From NCBI GenBank assembly GCA_001770325.1, contig MEQT01000096.1, positions 1 to 46,340 of the forward strand: DNA of 46,340 nucleotides. The letters are read 5' to 3'. The translations under genes were made by a program, and so were the position numbers. The notes below the pieces were generated by a model. It did no database searches. It worked only from the letters and a program-made list of their open reading frames with translations, and was not told the origin of the DNA. Each line of letters starts with the position of its first letter. The stretch's first letter is position 1. This DNA comes from Betaproteobacteria bacterium RIFCSPLOWO2_02_64_14 (GTDB taxonomy: Bacteria > Pseudomonadota > Gammaproteobacteria > Burkholderiales > SG8-41). Shown piece by piece: positions 18,153 through 27,927 of this stretch.

Positions 18153-18811
18153 GTCGGTTTAGCTCCTTCAATTTGTCGCAGCACTTTGAAACGCCTGCTG
18201 ATAGTTTCCGCATCAAGGGGCGGCGTGAACATGGCATGATATCGGGCCCGCGGATCCACCAGAAATACCGCCGTGGAGTGATAGACGGGATAGTTTTCCA
18301 TGCCCGGTGCGAATGCAACCTGATACGCGGCGCCTAGCTGACGAGCCAGGTTACCGATCTGCACGTCGTTTCCCGTCACGCCGAGAAAGGTCGTATCAAA
18401 ATAGTCCACGTATTGCCTGAGCTTGCCAGCGGTATCGCGATTTGGATCCACTGAAATAAAGACGAATTGGACATCTTCGGCACCGACCACACTTTTGGCG
18501 ATGTTGTCACGCGCGCGGGCCAATATCGCCAGGGTCGTCGGACAGATGTCCGGGCAATGGGTAAAGCCGAAAAAAAGAAAGGACCATTTGTCCTTCAGGC
18601 GTGAAAGATCGAATACCCGATTCTGATGATCGGTTAGCGCAAAGGCCGTCAGTGGCTTCGGAACAGGGAACAATGTCATCACCCGATCCGGCAGCAACCT
18701 GGCCCGCGAATCGTTTTCCCGATCTGATGCAGCAAGCCACACTCCGGCAAGTATTGCGGCGAGCGCGACGGTTGTCATCATGATGCTGAATTTGAGAGAT
18801 ATTTTGTTCAT
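18149..18811 (-). CDS. SCO1/SenC family copper-binding protein
   Basis: SFLFFGFTHCPDICPTTLAILARARDNI...FVFISVDPNRDTAGKLRQYVDYF...YHSTAVFLVDP. Confidence 0.95.
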   Translation of the reverse strand: MNKISLKFSIMMTTVALAAILAGVWLAASDRENDSRARLLPDRVMTLFPVPKPLTAFALTDHQNRVFDLSRLKDKWSFLFFGFTHCPDICPTTLAILARARDNIAKSVVGAEDVQFVFISVDPNRDTAGKLRQYVDYFDTTFLGVTGNDVQIGNLARQLGAAYQVAFAPGMENYPVYHSTAVFLVDPRARYHAMFTPPLDAETISRRFKVLRQIEGAKPT

Positions 18812-18828
18812 GACTACTCAATGAGGAA

Positions 18829-18885
18829 ATCCTGAGTCCGCCGCCGACTACGTGGTGGCGCGGTCAAAGTATCCGGTATAACCCG
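18829..18885 (+). pseudogene. Vestigial 3' end of a cytochrome c gene (candidate)
   Basis: Reads SAADYVVARSKYPV*, resembling the C-terminus of the cytochrome c at 17105-17608 (AAVDYMVAQSK*). No upstream ORF remains. Confidence 0.35.
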
Positions 18886-19007
18886 AACAAAACCAAATGT
18901 TTCCTGCAGGGCGGGATTCGAGGTGTCGGTGGAACCAGTGTGAAACGGCTGATCCCGTTCCTGCCGGCTCCACTTGCGGGTGGGATTTTAGCGCCTTCTT
19001 CAAAATC

Positions 19008-19032
19008 AAAAGGCGGCCGAGGCCGCCTTTTT
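19008..19032. terminator. Strong hairpin terminator
   Basis: AAAAGGCGGCCGAGGCCGCCTTTTT, a perfect palindromic stem with A/T tracts on both sides. Confidence 0.85.
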
Positions 19033-19066
19033 CTTCCGCTGTTGAGCCGGCGGATCGACCTGACCG

Positions 19067-19336
19067 TTAAGCCTTCTTCACGTACGCCGAGCACCAGCCC
19101 TTCCCGGCCACCTGCTTACCCGGGAAGATCGGACAGTCGCCCTAGGCGTCGGCCGGTTTGCCCTGATACAACGTACAGTTCGCGCAGGTCCGTCCGGTTT
19201 GATATTTCGCGTACTTGGCCTTGTCCACCTTCGTCGCGTCATGCTTGTAGCCGAGGCTCTGTGCCTGGGTGTCCTTCTCTTCCACCGTGGCGCCCTGCGC
19301 GGCGGCATTGTCAACGCTGCCTGCGAGCCAGGCCGC
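19067..19336 (-). pseudogene. High-potential iron-sulfur protein (HiPIP) remnant: no signal peptide, no start, in-frame TAG
   Basis: Reverse translation AWLAGSVDNAAAQGATVEEKDTQAQSLGYKHDATKVDKAKYAKYQTGRTCANCTLYQGKPADA*GDCPIFPGKQVAGKGWCSAYVKKA*. HiPIP CxxC...C...C ligands are present; TAG at 19142-19144. Confidence 0.85.
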
Positions 19337-19849
19337 TTACGGGAGCGCCATGACGATCGGTTCCATGCCGCCGAACTCCGCTTCCGGGTGACGCTGTGCA
19401 ACTTGTTCGCGTATAGCCTGGATTCTGCCAAACGGGACGTCCACCATCATCAGCACCTTGCCGCGCGCGATGTCGGCATGGAACGCCTTGAGCTTGGAGT
19501 TGGGCACCTGGGTGCCGACCATGCTTGCTACCCAAGCGCCGAAGAACCCGCCGAGCAGCGCGGTGATCAATATCGTCACCAGCTGTAACGGGACTCCACC
19601 CGGCGGCACCAATACCACCAGCACGCCACCGAGCGTGCCGGCGACGCCGCCGACGGCAAGGCCCATTTGAGCGCCGTGCACAATGTCGGTTTTCTGCAGC
19701 ACGTTCGCCTCCGGCATATCATTGGGCAGCGTGCCGCGTTTGGCGAGAAAATGGAGGTGACGCTCTTCGATGCGCGCGAGCAGCATTTCGTCGAGCATGC
19801 TGCGCGCGCTTTGGCAGTCCGGCAGCATGAAATAGAGCCTTTCTCTCAT
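19337..19849 (-). CDS. DUF1269-like membrane protein
   Basis: 170 aa; MRERLYFMLPDCQSARSMLDEMLLARIEERHLHFLAKRG... with Gly-rich TM hairpin and KAFHADIARGKVLMMVDVP. Confidence 0.75.
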   Translation of the reverse strand: MRERLYFMLPDCQSARSMLDEMLLARIEERHLHFLAKRGTLPNDMPEANVLQKTDIVHGAQMGLAVGGVAGTLGGVLVVLVPPGGVPLQLVTILITALLGGFFGAWVASMVGTQVPNSKLKAFHADIARGKVLMMVDVPFGRIQAIREQVAQRHPEAEFGGMEPIVMALP

Positions 19850-20151
19850 TGTCGCTCCCTACTCGGTTAGGTTGGAAACGGGCCCCGACTTCAAGATTTC
19901 ACCGACAGGCGTTTAATTTAGCGCCGGAGACCGGGAAAGTCCATAAAAATCAGGACCAAAATGCCATCCGACCAGTGTTAAAATTATATCGGGAGTTGGC
20001 GTGCGTTGCGTTCGCACGGCAGCGAAGTCATGCTCGTGCCGCCACCTGACCGGCAAGCAGCGCTTGGCTTTTGCCCGCGCGTTCAGGGAATGACTGCGCA
20101 GCAGGTGATCAGAGAACCAGCTGTTGATCCGGAATAGTAAGTGACGCGCTC

Positions 20152-21291
20152 TTGGAGTACCGCATGATGGGTAGGTGGACCAAGCGTTTGGTGGCGGCCG
20201 CAGCGTGCGCGCCGGCACTGGCAAGCGCCGACCGCTACAACTTGCAGACGCCGCAATCCATCATCGCGCATCAGATCTACGATCTGCATACACTGATTTT
20301 CGTAATCTGCTGCGTAATTTTCGTGGTGGTGTTCGGCGTGATGTTCTACGCCATCATCATGCACCGCAAGGCGGCCGGCCACAAAGCCCAGCAGTTTCAC
20401 GAGAACACCACGATCGAAATTGCGTGGACCATCGTGCCGTTCCTGATCCTGATCGGCATGGCGTATCCGGCGACCAAAACCATCATTGCGATGAAGGACA
20501 CTTCCAATCCCGACCTGACGATCAAAGCCACGGGCTATCAGTGGAAATGGGGCTACGACTACCTGCAGGAGGGCATCAGCTTCTACAGCAGCCTCGCCAC
20601 GCCGCGCGATCAGCTCGACGGCAACGCGCCCAAGGGCGTGAACTACCTGCTCGAAGTCGATAACCCGGTGGTGGTGCCGGTCGGCAAGAAAGTGCGCATC
20701 ATCACGACCGCCAACGACGTGATTCATGCCTGGTGGGTGCCAGCGCTGGGCGTCAAACAGGATGCGATCCCCGGTTTCGTGCGCGATAGCTGGTTCAAGG
20801 CCGATAAGGCCGGCACTTATCGCGGCCAGTGCGCCGAGTTATGCGGCAAGGACCACGGTTACATGCCGATTGTGGTCGAGGCGGTCGAGCCCGCGAAGTA
20901 CGAGGCTTGGGTCAAGGATCGGCAGGAAAAGATGGCCAAGGTCGCCGTCGCCGATGCGCCGGGCAAGATCTGGACGCTCGACGAGCTGAAGGCGCGCGGC
21001 GAGAAGGTGTACGCGCAGCACTGTGTCGCGTGTCATCAGCCGACCGGATTGGGCACGCCTCCGGTGTTCCCGGCGTTGTCGGGGTCGAAGGTGGTGACGG
21101 GACTGAAGGAAGTCCAGATCGACACCGTGCTCGGCGGTGTGGTGAAGGACGGCAAGCAGACCGCGATGATGCCCTTCAAGCAGCTCTCGGACGTCGAAAT
21201 CGCGGCGGTCATCACCTATACGCGCAACAGCTGGAGCAACAAGACCGGGGACGCGATCTTGCCCGACGAAGTCAAGGCTTTGCGGAAATAA
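20152..21291 (+). CDS. coxB: Cytochrome c oxidase subunit II with one C-terminal cytochrome c domain, cluster 2 (ATG at 20164 is an alternative start)
   Basis: CuA motif [18 protein letters not shown] haem c motif, two TM segments. Confidence 0.96.
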   Translation: MEYRMMGRWTKRLVAAAACAPALASADRYNLQTPQSIIAHQIYDLHTLIFVICCVIFVVVFGVMFYAIIMHRKAAGHKAQQFHENTTIEIAWTIVPFLILIGMAYPATKTIIAMKDTSNPDLTIKATGYQWKWGYDYLQEGISFYSSLATPRDQLDGNAPKGVNYLLEVDNPVVVPVGKKVRIITTANDVIHAWWVPALGVKQDAIPGFVRDSWFKADKAGTYRGQCAELCGKDHGYMPIVVEAVEPAKYEAWVKDRQEKMAKVAVADAPGKIWTLDELKARGEKVYAQHCVACHQPTGLGTPPVFPALSGSKVVTGLKEVQIDTVLGGVVKDGKQTAMMPFKQLSDVEIAAVITYTRNSWSNKTGDAILPDEVKALRK

Positions 21292-21313
21292 CGCGGGGTC
21301 CAGGAGAACGGCC

Positions 21314-22897
21314 ATGTACGCAGCTCACGCACACGATCAGGCCCACGGCGATCACGCGCACTCTCCCGGGGGGATCATGCGCTGGATCACAACCACCAAT
21401 CATAAGGACATCGGCACGCTCTATCTGTGGTTCAGCTTCACCATGCTGATGGTGGGCGGGGTGCTCGCGATAGGCATCCGCGCCGAGCTGTTCCAGCCCG
21501 GGCTGCAGTTCTGGCGCCCCGAATTCTTTAACGAGCTCACCACCATGCACGGGCTGATCATGGTGTTCGGCGCGATCATGCCGGCGTTCGTCGGCTTCGC
21601 CAACTGGCAGATCCCGATGATGATAGGCGCGCCGGACATGGCGTTCGCGCGCATGAACAACTGGAGCTTCTGGCTGCTGCCGCCGGCGGCATGCCTGCTG
21701 GTTGGATCGTTCTTCGTTCCCGGCGGCGCAACCGCCGCGGGCTGGACGTTGTATGCGCCGTTGTCGACGCAGATGGGTCCCGGCATGGATCTGGCGATTT
21801 TCGCGCTGCACATCATGGGCGCGTCCTCGATCATGGGTGCGATCAACATCATCACCACCATCCTCAACATGCGCGCGCCCGGCATGGACCTGATGAAAAT
21901 GCCGCTGTTCGTATGGACCTGGCTGATCACCGCCTACTTGCTTATCGCGGTGATGCCGGTGCTGGCGGGGGCAGTTACGATGGTGCTGACCGACCGCCAT
22001 TTCGGAACCAACTTCTTTAACGCCGCGGGCGGCGGCGACCCGGTGCTGTTCCAGCATATTTTCTGGTTTTTTGGCCATCCGGAGGTCTACATCATGATTC
22101 TGCCGGCGTTCGGCATCATCTCGCAGGTGATCCCGGCGTTCGCGCGCAAGCCGCTGTTCGGCTATGCGTCGATGGTGTATGCGCTGGCGTCGATTGCGAT
22201 CCTGTCGTTCATCGTATGGGCGCACCACATGTTCACTGTCGGCATGCCGGCGGCAGGGCAGTTGTTCTTCATGTTCGCGACCATGCTGATTGCGGTACCG
22301 ACCGGCGTCAAGGTGTTCAACTGGATCGCGACCATGTGGAAAGGTTCGATGACGTTCGAGGCGCCGATGCTGTTCGCGTGCGGCTTCATTTTCGTGTTCT
22401 CGATGGGCGGCTTTACCGGCCTGATGCTGGCGATCCCCCCGGTCGACATCCAGGTGCAGGACACTTACTACGTGGTCGCGCATTTCCACTACGTGCTGGT
22501 CGCCGGCTCGCTGTTCGCGATATTCGCCGGCGCCTATTTCTGGATCCCGAAGTGGACCGGCCACATGTACGATGAGACGCTCGGCAAATGGCATTTCTGG
22601 CTGTCGCTGATCTTCTTCAACATCACGTTTTTCCCGATGCATTTCCTGGGGCTCGCCGGCATGCCGCGCCGCATACCTGACTACGCGCTGCAATTCGCCG
22701 ACTTCAACATGGTCGCGTCGTTCGGGGGGTTCGGCTTTGGCCTGACGCAATTGATTTTCCTTGCCGCCGTGATCAAGTGCATCAGGGGCGGCGAAAAGGC
22801 GCCGGACAAGCCGTGGGAAGGCGCAGATACGCTTGAATGGACGCTGCCGTCGCCGCCGCCGTATCACAGCTTCGAGACACCGCCGGTCGTCAAGTAG
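21314..22897 (+). CDS. ctaD: Cytochrome c oxidase subunit I, cluster 2
   Basis: [72 protein letters not shown]. Confidence 0.98.
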   Translation: MYAAHAHDQAHGDHAHSPGGIMRWITTTNHKDIGTLYLWFSFTMLMVGGVLAIGIRAELFQPGLQFWRPEFFNELTTMHGLIMVFGAIMPAFVGFANWQIPMMIGAPDMAFARMNNWSFWLLPPAACLLVGSFFVPGGATAAGWTLYAPLSTQMGPGMDLAIFALHIMGASSIMGAINIITTILNMRAPGMDLMKMPLFVWTWLITAYLLIAVMPVLAGAVTMVLTDRHFGTNFFNAAGGGDPVLFQHIFWFFGHPEVYIMILPAFGIISQVIPAFARKPLFGYASMVYALASIAILSFIVWAHHMFTVGMPAAGQLFFMFATMLIAVPTGVKVFNWIATMWKGSMTFEAPMLFACGFIFVFSMGGFTGLMLAIPPVDIQVQDTYYVVAHFHYVLVAGSLFAIFAGAYFWIPKWTGHMYDETLGKWHFWLSLIFFNITFFPMHFLGLAGMPRRIPDYALQFADFNMVASFGGFGFGLTQLIFLAAVIKCIRGGEKAPDKPWEGADTLEWTLPSPPPYHSFETPPVVK

Positions 22898-22907
22898 GCG
22901 GCACGCG

Positions 22908-23006
22908 ATGGAAATACGATCGGCCAATTTCAGGACTGCGCTGATACTCGCTGCCGTCGCGCTCGCATTTTTTCTCGGTGTAATTATCCGGCATTGGTTA
23001 TGGTGA
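22908..23006 (+). CDS. Cytochrome oxidase small assembly protein (32 aa, single TM)
   Basis: MEIRSANFRTALILAAVALAFFLGVIIRHWLW between coxA and ctaG; stop overlaps the ctaG start. Confidence 0.75.
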   Translation: MEIRSANFRTALILAAVALAFFLGVIIRHWLW

Positions 23007-23542
23007 ACCAGGCGCAATTGAATCTGCTGACGCTGCGTAAACTGCTGATCGTGGCCGCGGCCATGTTCGGCTTCGGCTACGCGCTGGTGCCGTTCTACCA
23101 GAAGATTTGCGAGGTCACCGGCGTCAATAACGTGATCAAGGCGGACGAGGTCGCCAACACGCAGATCGACGTGGCGCGTTTTGTCACGATCGAATTTGAT
23201 TCCAATCTGCGCAGCCACCTGCCGTGGACGTTCCGCCCGCTGCAGACGAACGTGCGCGTACACCCCGGCGAGCTGACGACGGTAAGTTATGAGATCAGGA
23301 ACAATTCCGCGCGCACGGTCACCGGCCAGGCGATTCCGAGCTACGGGCCGCAGGTTGCAGGGCGTTACTTCAGGAAGCTCGATTGCTTCTGCTTCACGCA
23401 GCAGACGCTGCAGCCGGGTGAAGTGAGGCAGATGCCGGTCGCATTCGTGGTCGACCAAGGGCTTCCCGGCGACGTGAATACGATCACGCTTTCGTATACG
23501 TTCTTCGAAGTCGAAGGCACTGCCAAGCAAGCCGGTGGATGA
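23000..23542 (+). CDS. ctaG: Cytochrome c oxidase assembly protein (Cox11 family)
   Basis: FGYALVPFYQKICEVTGVNN...FRPLQTNVRVHPGELTTVSYEIRN...KLDCFCFTQQTLQPGEVRQMPVAFVVD. Confidence 0.97.
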   Translation: MVNQAQLNLLTLRKLLIVAAAMFGFGYALVPFYQKICEVTGVNNVIKADEVANTQIDVARFVTIEFDSNLRSHLPWTFRPLQTNVRVHPGELTTVSYEIRNNSARTVTGQAIPSYGPQVAGRYFRKLDCFCFTQQTLQPGEVRQMPVAFVVDQGLPGDVNTITLSYTFFEVEGTAKQAGG

Positions 23543-23751
23543 CGATGGGCGAAGCGCAGAAGCCGGGAAGAGCGACGCCGCTGCAGGTGGCGCGAGCGGT
23601 TTTCTGGTCGTTTTTCGGCGTCCGCAAACGCGCGGCATACGAAAAGGACGCGGTGTCGCTGACGCCGCTGCAAGTGATCGTCGCCGGCGTCATCGGCGCG
23701 GTTATTCTCGTCTTGAGTCTCGTGACGCTGGTGTATTTCATCACCAGCTGA
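23539..23751 (+). CDS. DUF2970-like small membrane protein
   Basis: TPLQVARAVFWSFFGVRKRAAYEKDAVSLTPLQVIVAGVIGAVILVLSLVTLVYFITS in the canonical cox-operon position. ATG at 23545 is an alternative start. Confidence 0.8.
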   Translation: MTMGEAQKPGRATPLQVARAVFWSFFGVRKRAAYEKDAVSLTPLQVIVAGVIGAVILVLSLVTLVYFITS

Positions 23752-23794
23752 CGACCGGGAATTTGCGATCCGAAGTTAAGAGGGAGTAAGCACC

Positions 23795-24643
23795 ATGATG
23801 AGCCAATCGGCGCGTTACTTCATTCCGGACCCATCGCGGTGGCCGATCTTCGGTTCGGTCGCGCTGCTGTGCATGGCCTCCGGCACCGCCCTGTGGATTA
23901 ACGGAGCGCCGTGGGGCAAGTTCGTGCTGATCGCGGGCCTGTGCATCCTGATTTACATGCTGTTCGGGTGGTTCGGCGCCGTTGCGCGCGAAAGCGAGGG
24001 TGGCAAGTACAACCAGCAAGTCGATACCTCGTTCCGCTGGGGCATGAGCTGGTTCATCTTTTCTGAGGCGATGTTCTTCGCCGCATTCTTCGCCGCGCTG
24101 TTCTACATGCGCGTGCTGTCGGTGCCCGATCTCGGCAGCCTCGACAGCAAAATGATCTGGCCCGAATTCACCGCGCAATGGCCGACCGCCGGTCCCGGCA
24201 TCGCCGAGAAATTCACGCCGATGGGGGCGTGGGGCATTCCGGCGCTCAACACGCTGCTGCTGCTGGCGTCAGGCGTGACCGTGACCTGGGCGCACTGGGG
24301 CCTGCTTCAGAACGACCGCTCGCAACTGAGTCTCGGCCTCATCATGACGATAGTGCTCGGCGCAGCGTTCCTGGGTTTCCAGGTCTATGAGTATGGCCAT
24401 GCCTACTTCGAGCTCAACCTCAGGCTTTCGACCGGCGCTTACGGCGCGACGTTTTTCATGCTGACTGGTTTTCACGGTTTTCACGTGACGGTCGGCACTA
24501 TCATGCTGATCGCGATCCTCGGCCGCTTTACCGCCGGTCACTTCACCGCCGACCATCATTTCGGCTTTGTGGGCGTGATCTGGTACTGGCACTTCGTCGA
24601 CTGGGTATGGCTACTGCTGTTCGTGGTGGTTTACTGGCTATAG
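23795..24643 (+). CDS. ctaE: Cytochrome c oxidase subunit III, cluster 2
   Basis: SQSARYFIPDPSRWPIFGS...SSEAMFF-like helix, FFMLTGFHGFHVTVGTIML...IWYWHFVDWVWLLLFVVVYW. Confidence 0.97.
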   Translation: MMSQSARYFIPDPSRWPIFGSVALLCMASGTALWINGAPWGKFVLIAGLCILIYMLFGWFGAVARESEGGKYNQQVDTSFRWGMSWFIFSEAMFFAAFFAALFYMRVLSVPDLGSLDSKMIWPEFTAQWPTAGPGIAEKFTPMGAWGIPALNTLLLLASGVTVTWAHWGLLQNDRSQLSLGLIMTIVLGAAFLGFQVYEYGHAYFELNLRLSTGAYGATFFMLTGFHGFHVTVGTIMLIAILGRFTAGHFTADHHFGFVGVIWYWHFVDWVWLLLFVVVYWL

Positions 24644-24652
24644 CAACGACGG

Positions 24653-24853
24653 TCAAAGTTTTGTTGTGATGAGGCCGAAGTGGTAACCCAGCATCAGCAG
24701 CGCGAACAACGTGATCGAGAACACGACGCGCCACGTCAAGGCTTTCGCCGTGCGGGTTGACGCGCCCTTGTCCTTGACCAGGAAATAGAGCGCCGAGCCG
24801 AGGCTGGCGAAGATCAGGACGATAAACAGAATGACGACGATTTTCATGCGCAA
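24653..24853 (-). CDS. DUF2909-like twin transmembrane protein
   Basis: 66 aa two-TM protein MRMKIVVILFIVLIFASLGSALYFLVKDKG...FSITLFALLMLGYHFG. Confidence 0.8.
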   Translation of the reverse strand: MRMKIVVILFIVLIFASLGSALYFLVKDKGASTRTAKALTWRVVFSITLFALLMLGYHFGLITTKL

Positions 24854-24915
24854 TCCGTTGCCGTGCCGAGTGTAGCCCAGGCGCCAGCCGCTTTCCAGCC
24901 GGTATCTATCCAGCC

Positions 24916-25632
24916 ATGCTCCAATGGGAATTCAAGCCCTCGTTATGGCCGACGCTCGCCGCGGTGGCAGGCATAATGCTGACGCTCGCGCTCGGCAACT
25001 GGCAACTGGGCCGCGGGAACGAAAAATCGGCGCTGGCGGAGCGCATACTGGCGGCAAGCCGCGATGCGTTGATTGCGCTGCCGGCCGCGGAAATCAGGGC
25101 CGAAGACGTGGCCTGGCGCCGGGTCGAGGTGCGTGGGCGCTTCGAGCCGAAATACGCGGTATTCATCGACAATCGCATATTGCACGGCGCCGCCGGTTAT
25201 CACGTCTTGATGCCGCTCAGGATCGCCGACAGCGAACGCTATGTGCTGGTCAATCGCGGCTGGGTGGCGGGGAGCCATGTCCGCAGCGAGCTGCCTCAAA
25301 TAACGACCCCGGCCGAGACGGTATCGATCGCCGGACTGGCGACAGTGCCGAGCCAGCGCTATTTCGAGCTCTCGACCAAGGTGGCCGAGGGCAAGGTGTG
25401 GCAGAACCTCACGCTCGAGCGTTATCGCGCGGCGGTGCCGATTGCGATTCAGCCGGTCGTGATCCGGCAGGATAACGATCTCGGCGACGGGCTCATGCGT
25501 GTGGGGGGCGCGCCTGATCTCGGCATCGAACAGCATTACGGCTACGCGTTCCAGTGGTTCGCGCTCGCCGCCGCCATCCTGATTTATTACCTGGCAACCC
25601 ATGTCAGAAAACGCACCCGGCAAGCTCGGTAA
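24916..25632 (+). CDS. SURF1-family oxidase assembly protein
   Basis: LALGNWQLGRGNEKSAL...GYHVLMPLRIADSERYVLVNRGWV...HYGYAFQWFALAAAILIYYL. Confidence 0.93.
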   Translation: MLQWEFKPSLWPTLAAVAGIMLTLALGNWQLGRGNEKSALAERILAASRDALIALPAAEIRAEDVAWRRVEVRGRFEPKYAVFIDNRILHGAAGYHVLMPLRIADSERYVLVNRGWVAGSHVRSELPQITTPAETVSIAGLATVPSQRYFELSTKVAEGKVWQNLTLERYRAAVPIAIQPVVIRQDNDLGDGLMRVGGAPDLGIEQHYGYAFQWFALAAAILIYYLATHVRKRTRQAR

Positions 25633-26173
25633 TTTGTGGCTGATCGGCGTGCTGTGCGCGGCACCGGTGATTGCATCCTACGTCGCCTACTATGTCGCGC
25701 GTACCGATGCTCATACCAATTACGGCGAGCTCCTGGAAACGCGGGCGTTGCCCCCCGTGCATCTGCAACTTACCGACGGCACGGCGTTTCAGTTAAGCCG
25801 GCTCAAGGGGAAGTGGGTGTTGCTGATGGTGGACGCCGGCGGCTGCGATGATTTCTGTCAGCGCAAGCTGTTCACCCTGCGGCAGTTGCGTCTGAGCCAG
25901 GGCAAAGACATGGCGCGCATCGAGCGTGCCTGGCTGATCAGCGACGATGTCACGCCGCCGGCTGCCGCGGTGAGCGCATACCATGGCACCTGGCTGGTTC
26001 GCGCCGCCGGCAGCGATTTCCTGAAGCTGTTTCCGGCGCAGGGCGCGCTCGCGGACCACGTTTACGTCATCGATCCGCTCGGCAATCTGATGATGCGCTA
26101 TCCACGCGACTTCGATCCGCGCCGGATGATCAAGGACATTGCGCGGCTGTTGAGGCACTCGAAATGGCAGTGA
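25601..26173 (+). CDS. SCO-like thioredoxin-fold protein of the beta-proteobacterial cox operon
   Basis: TM anchor, then LSRLKGKWVLLMVDAGGCDDFCQRKLFTLRQLRL...HVYVIDPLGNLMMRYPRDFDPRRMIKDIARLL. Confidence 0.8.
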   Translation: MSENAPGKLGNLWLIGVLCAAPVIASYVAYYVARTDAHTNYGELLETRALPPVHLQLTDGTAFQLSRLKGKWVLLMVDAGGCDDFCQRKLFTLRQLRLSQGKDMARIERAWLISDDVTPPAAAVSAYHGTWLVRAAGSDFLKLFPAQGALADHVYVIDPLGNLMMRYPRDFDPRRMIKDIARLLRHSKWQ

Positions 26174-26275
26174 CACGCTGCTGCCAGTGACGGCCGCGCA
26201 CCACGGGGTGGCCGCACTTTTATTGATCGACTTGATGGTGCTAAACTTCGCACTTTCGCGCAAGCCCTCAAGATA

Positions 26276-27175
26276 ATGGCCTCCAGTTTCGCTCGCTCCT
26301 ACGCCACTTCCAGCGCCTATCAGTTCTACCAACTGACCAAGCCGCGCGTGGTTTCGCTCATCGTCTTCACGGCGGTAATCGGGATGTTCCTGGCCGTCCC
26401 CGGCATGGTGCCGCCGCAGGCGCTCCTGGCGGGCACAGTCGGCATCGCGCTGGTGGCCGCCGCGGCCGCCGCGGTCAATTGCCTGGTGGAACAGAAGATC
26501 GACGCCATCATGGCGCGCACGCGCGCGCGGCCGCTGCCGAGCGGCCGGCTTACGTCGTTGCAGACCCTGATCTTCGCGGGCGCAGTCGGCGGGATGGGGC
26601 TCGCGGTTCTCTATCATTGGGTGAACGCGTTGACCATGTGGCTCACACTGGCGACTTTCGTGGGATATGCGATCATCTACACCGTTATCCTGAAGCCGAT
26701 GACGCCGCAGAACATCGTGATCGGCGGCGCATCCGGCGCCATGCCGCCGGTACTCGGCTGGGTCGCGGTGACGGGGGAAGTGACCGCTGACGCGCTGCTG
26801 CTGTTCATGATCATCTTTGCCTGGACGCCGCCGCATTTCTGGGCCCTTGCGCTTTACCGCAAGCATGAGTACGCGAAGGCCGGCGTGCCGATGTTGCCGG
26901 TCACTCACGGCGACCGCTATACGCGCCTGCACGTCCTGCTCTACACCATCATCCTGTTCTCCTGCAGCATGCTGCCGTTCGTGACCCGGATGAGCGGTCT
27001 CATTTACCTCGCGTCGGCTCTGGTCCTCGGGCTCGCGTTTCTGTATTACGCGGTGAAGATCTACACCGACTACAGCGACGCGCTGGCGCGGCGCACGTTT
27101 CGCTATTCGATCACCTATCTTGCTGCGCTCTTTGCGTCGCTCCTCGTCGACCATTACCTGCGCGTCGTGCTGTAG
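26276..27175 (+). CDS. ctaB: Protohaem IX farnesyltransferase (haem O synthase)
   Basis: [23 protein letters not shown]...[23 protein letters not shown]...[16 protein letters not shown]. Confidence 0.96.
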   Translation: MASSFARSYATSSAYQFYQLTKPRVVSLIVFTAVIGMFLAVPGMVPPQALLAGTVGIALVAAAAAAVNCLVEQKIDAIMARTRARPLPSGRLTSLQTLIFAGAVGGMGLAVLYHWVNALTMWLTLATFVGYAIIYTVILKPMTPQNIVIGGASGAMPPVLGWVAVTGEVTADALLLFMIIFAWTPPHFWALALYRKHEYAKAGVPMLPVTHGDRYTRLHVLLYTIILFSCSMLPFVTRMSGLIYLASALVLGLAFLYYAVKIYTDYSDALARRTFRYSITYLAALFASLLVDHYLRVVL

Positions 27176-27190
27176 TACGCCGGGGGCCGC

Positions 27191-27802
27191 ATGCCAGGTG
27201 GCGCCATGAGACGGCGATCGATGATTGGTTCGTGCCTGCTGGTTATCGCGATTATCGCCGGGGGCTGCGGGCAACCGGATACCCGACCTCAGTTCGAGCT
27301 GACCGACGTGACCGGCGCGAATCTAGGCAGGGAGCTCAATCTTCTGGACCACAACCGCAGGCCGCGCACGCTCGCGGATTTCCGGGGCAAGGTCGTGGTC
27401 ATTTTCTTCGGGTTCGCGCAGTGCCCCGATGTCTGTCCGACGACGCTTTCCGAACTTGCTGCCGTGGCAAGGGAACTGGGCAAGGACGCTGACCGGATGC
27501 AGGTGCTGTTCGTCACCGTCGATCCGGAACGCGATACCCCGGAGGTGCTGCGGCAGTACGTGCCGTCGTTCGACCCGCGTTTCCTGGGGCTTTACGGCGA
27601 CGCCGAGGCCACCGCGCGCGCCGCAAAGGCGTTCAAGATCTTCTACCAGAAGCAGCCGCTGAAGGACTCGACCACCTACAGCGTGGACCACTCCGCGGGA
27701 ACCTATATCCTTGATCGCGAGGGTCGCCTGAGGCTGTACGCGCGCTACGGCGCGGGGGCCGCGCTGCTGTTGCACGACATACGAATTCTTCTTGATTCCT
27801 GA
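27191..27802 (+). CDS. SCO1/SenC family protein
   Basis: VVIFFGFAQCPDVCPTTLSELAAVARELG...VLFVTVDPERDTPEVLRQYVPSFDPRFLGLYG. Confidence 0.95.
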   Translation: MPGGAMRRRSMIGSCLLVIAIIAGGCGQPDTRPQFELTDVTGANLGRELNLLDHNRRPRTLADFRGKVVVIFFGFAQCPDVCPTTLSELAAVARELGKDADRMQVLFVTVDPERDTPEVLRQYVPSFDPRFLGLYGDAEATARAAKAFKIFYQKQPLKDSTTYSVDHSAGTYILDREGRLRLYARYGAGAALLLHDIRILLDS

Positions 27803-27879
27803 CAAGAACCGCGCGGAGCAGCCCGTGCCCGAGCCACCGTCCCCAGGCGTGTGCGCGGTGCGAGTTGTGGCGTTGGTAC

Positions 27880-27911
27880 AAGAAAAGCCCCGGGCGACAC
27901 CGGGGCTCTTG
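27880..27911. terminator. Bidirectional hairpin terminator between SCO and rpoH
   Basis: aagaaaagccccgg-gcgaca-ccggggctctt. Confidence 0.75.
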
Positions 27912-27927
27912 TGAAACCGGCGAAGCT

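Noticed and set aside
18864-19094. 76-aa reverse-strand ORF in the decayed region
   Set aside because: No recognisable motif; spans the terminator and overlaps the HiPIP remnant in a different frame.
21272-23638. 788-aa reverse-strand ORF across coxA/ctaG of cluster 2
   Set aside because: Antisense shadow of well-supported genes in GC-rich DNA; low-complexity R/H/D-rich translation with no recognisable domain.
25793-27274. 493-aa reverse-strand ORF across the SCO-like gene and ctaB
   Set aside because: Shadow ORF; H/R/D-rich and overlaps confident CDSs on the other strand.
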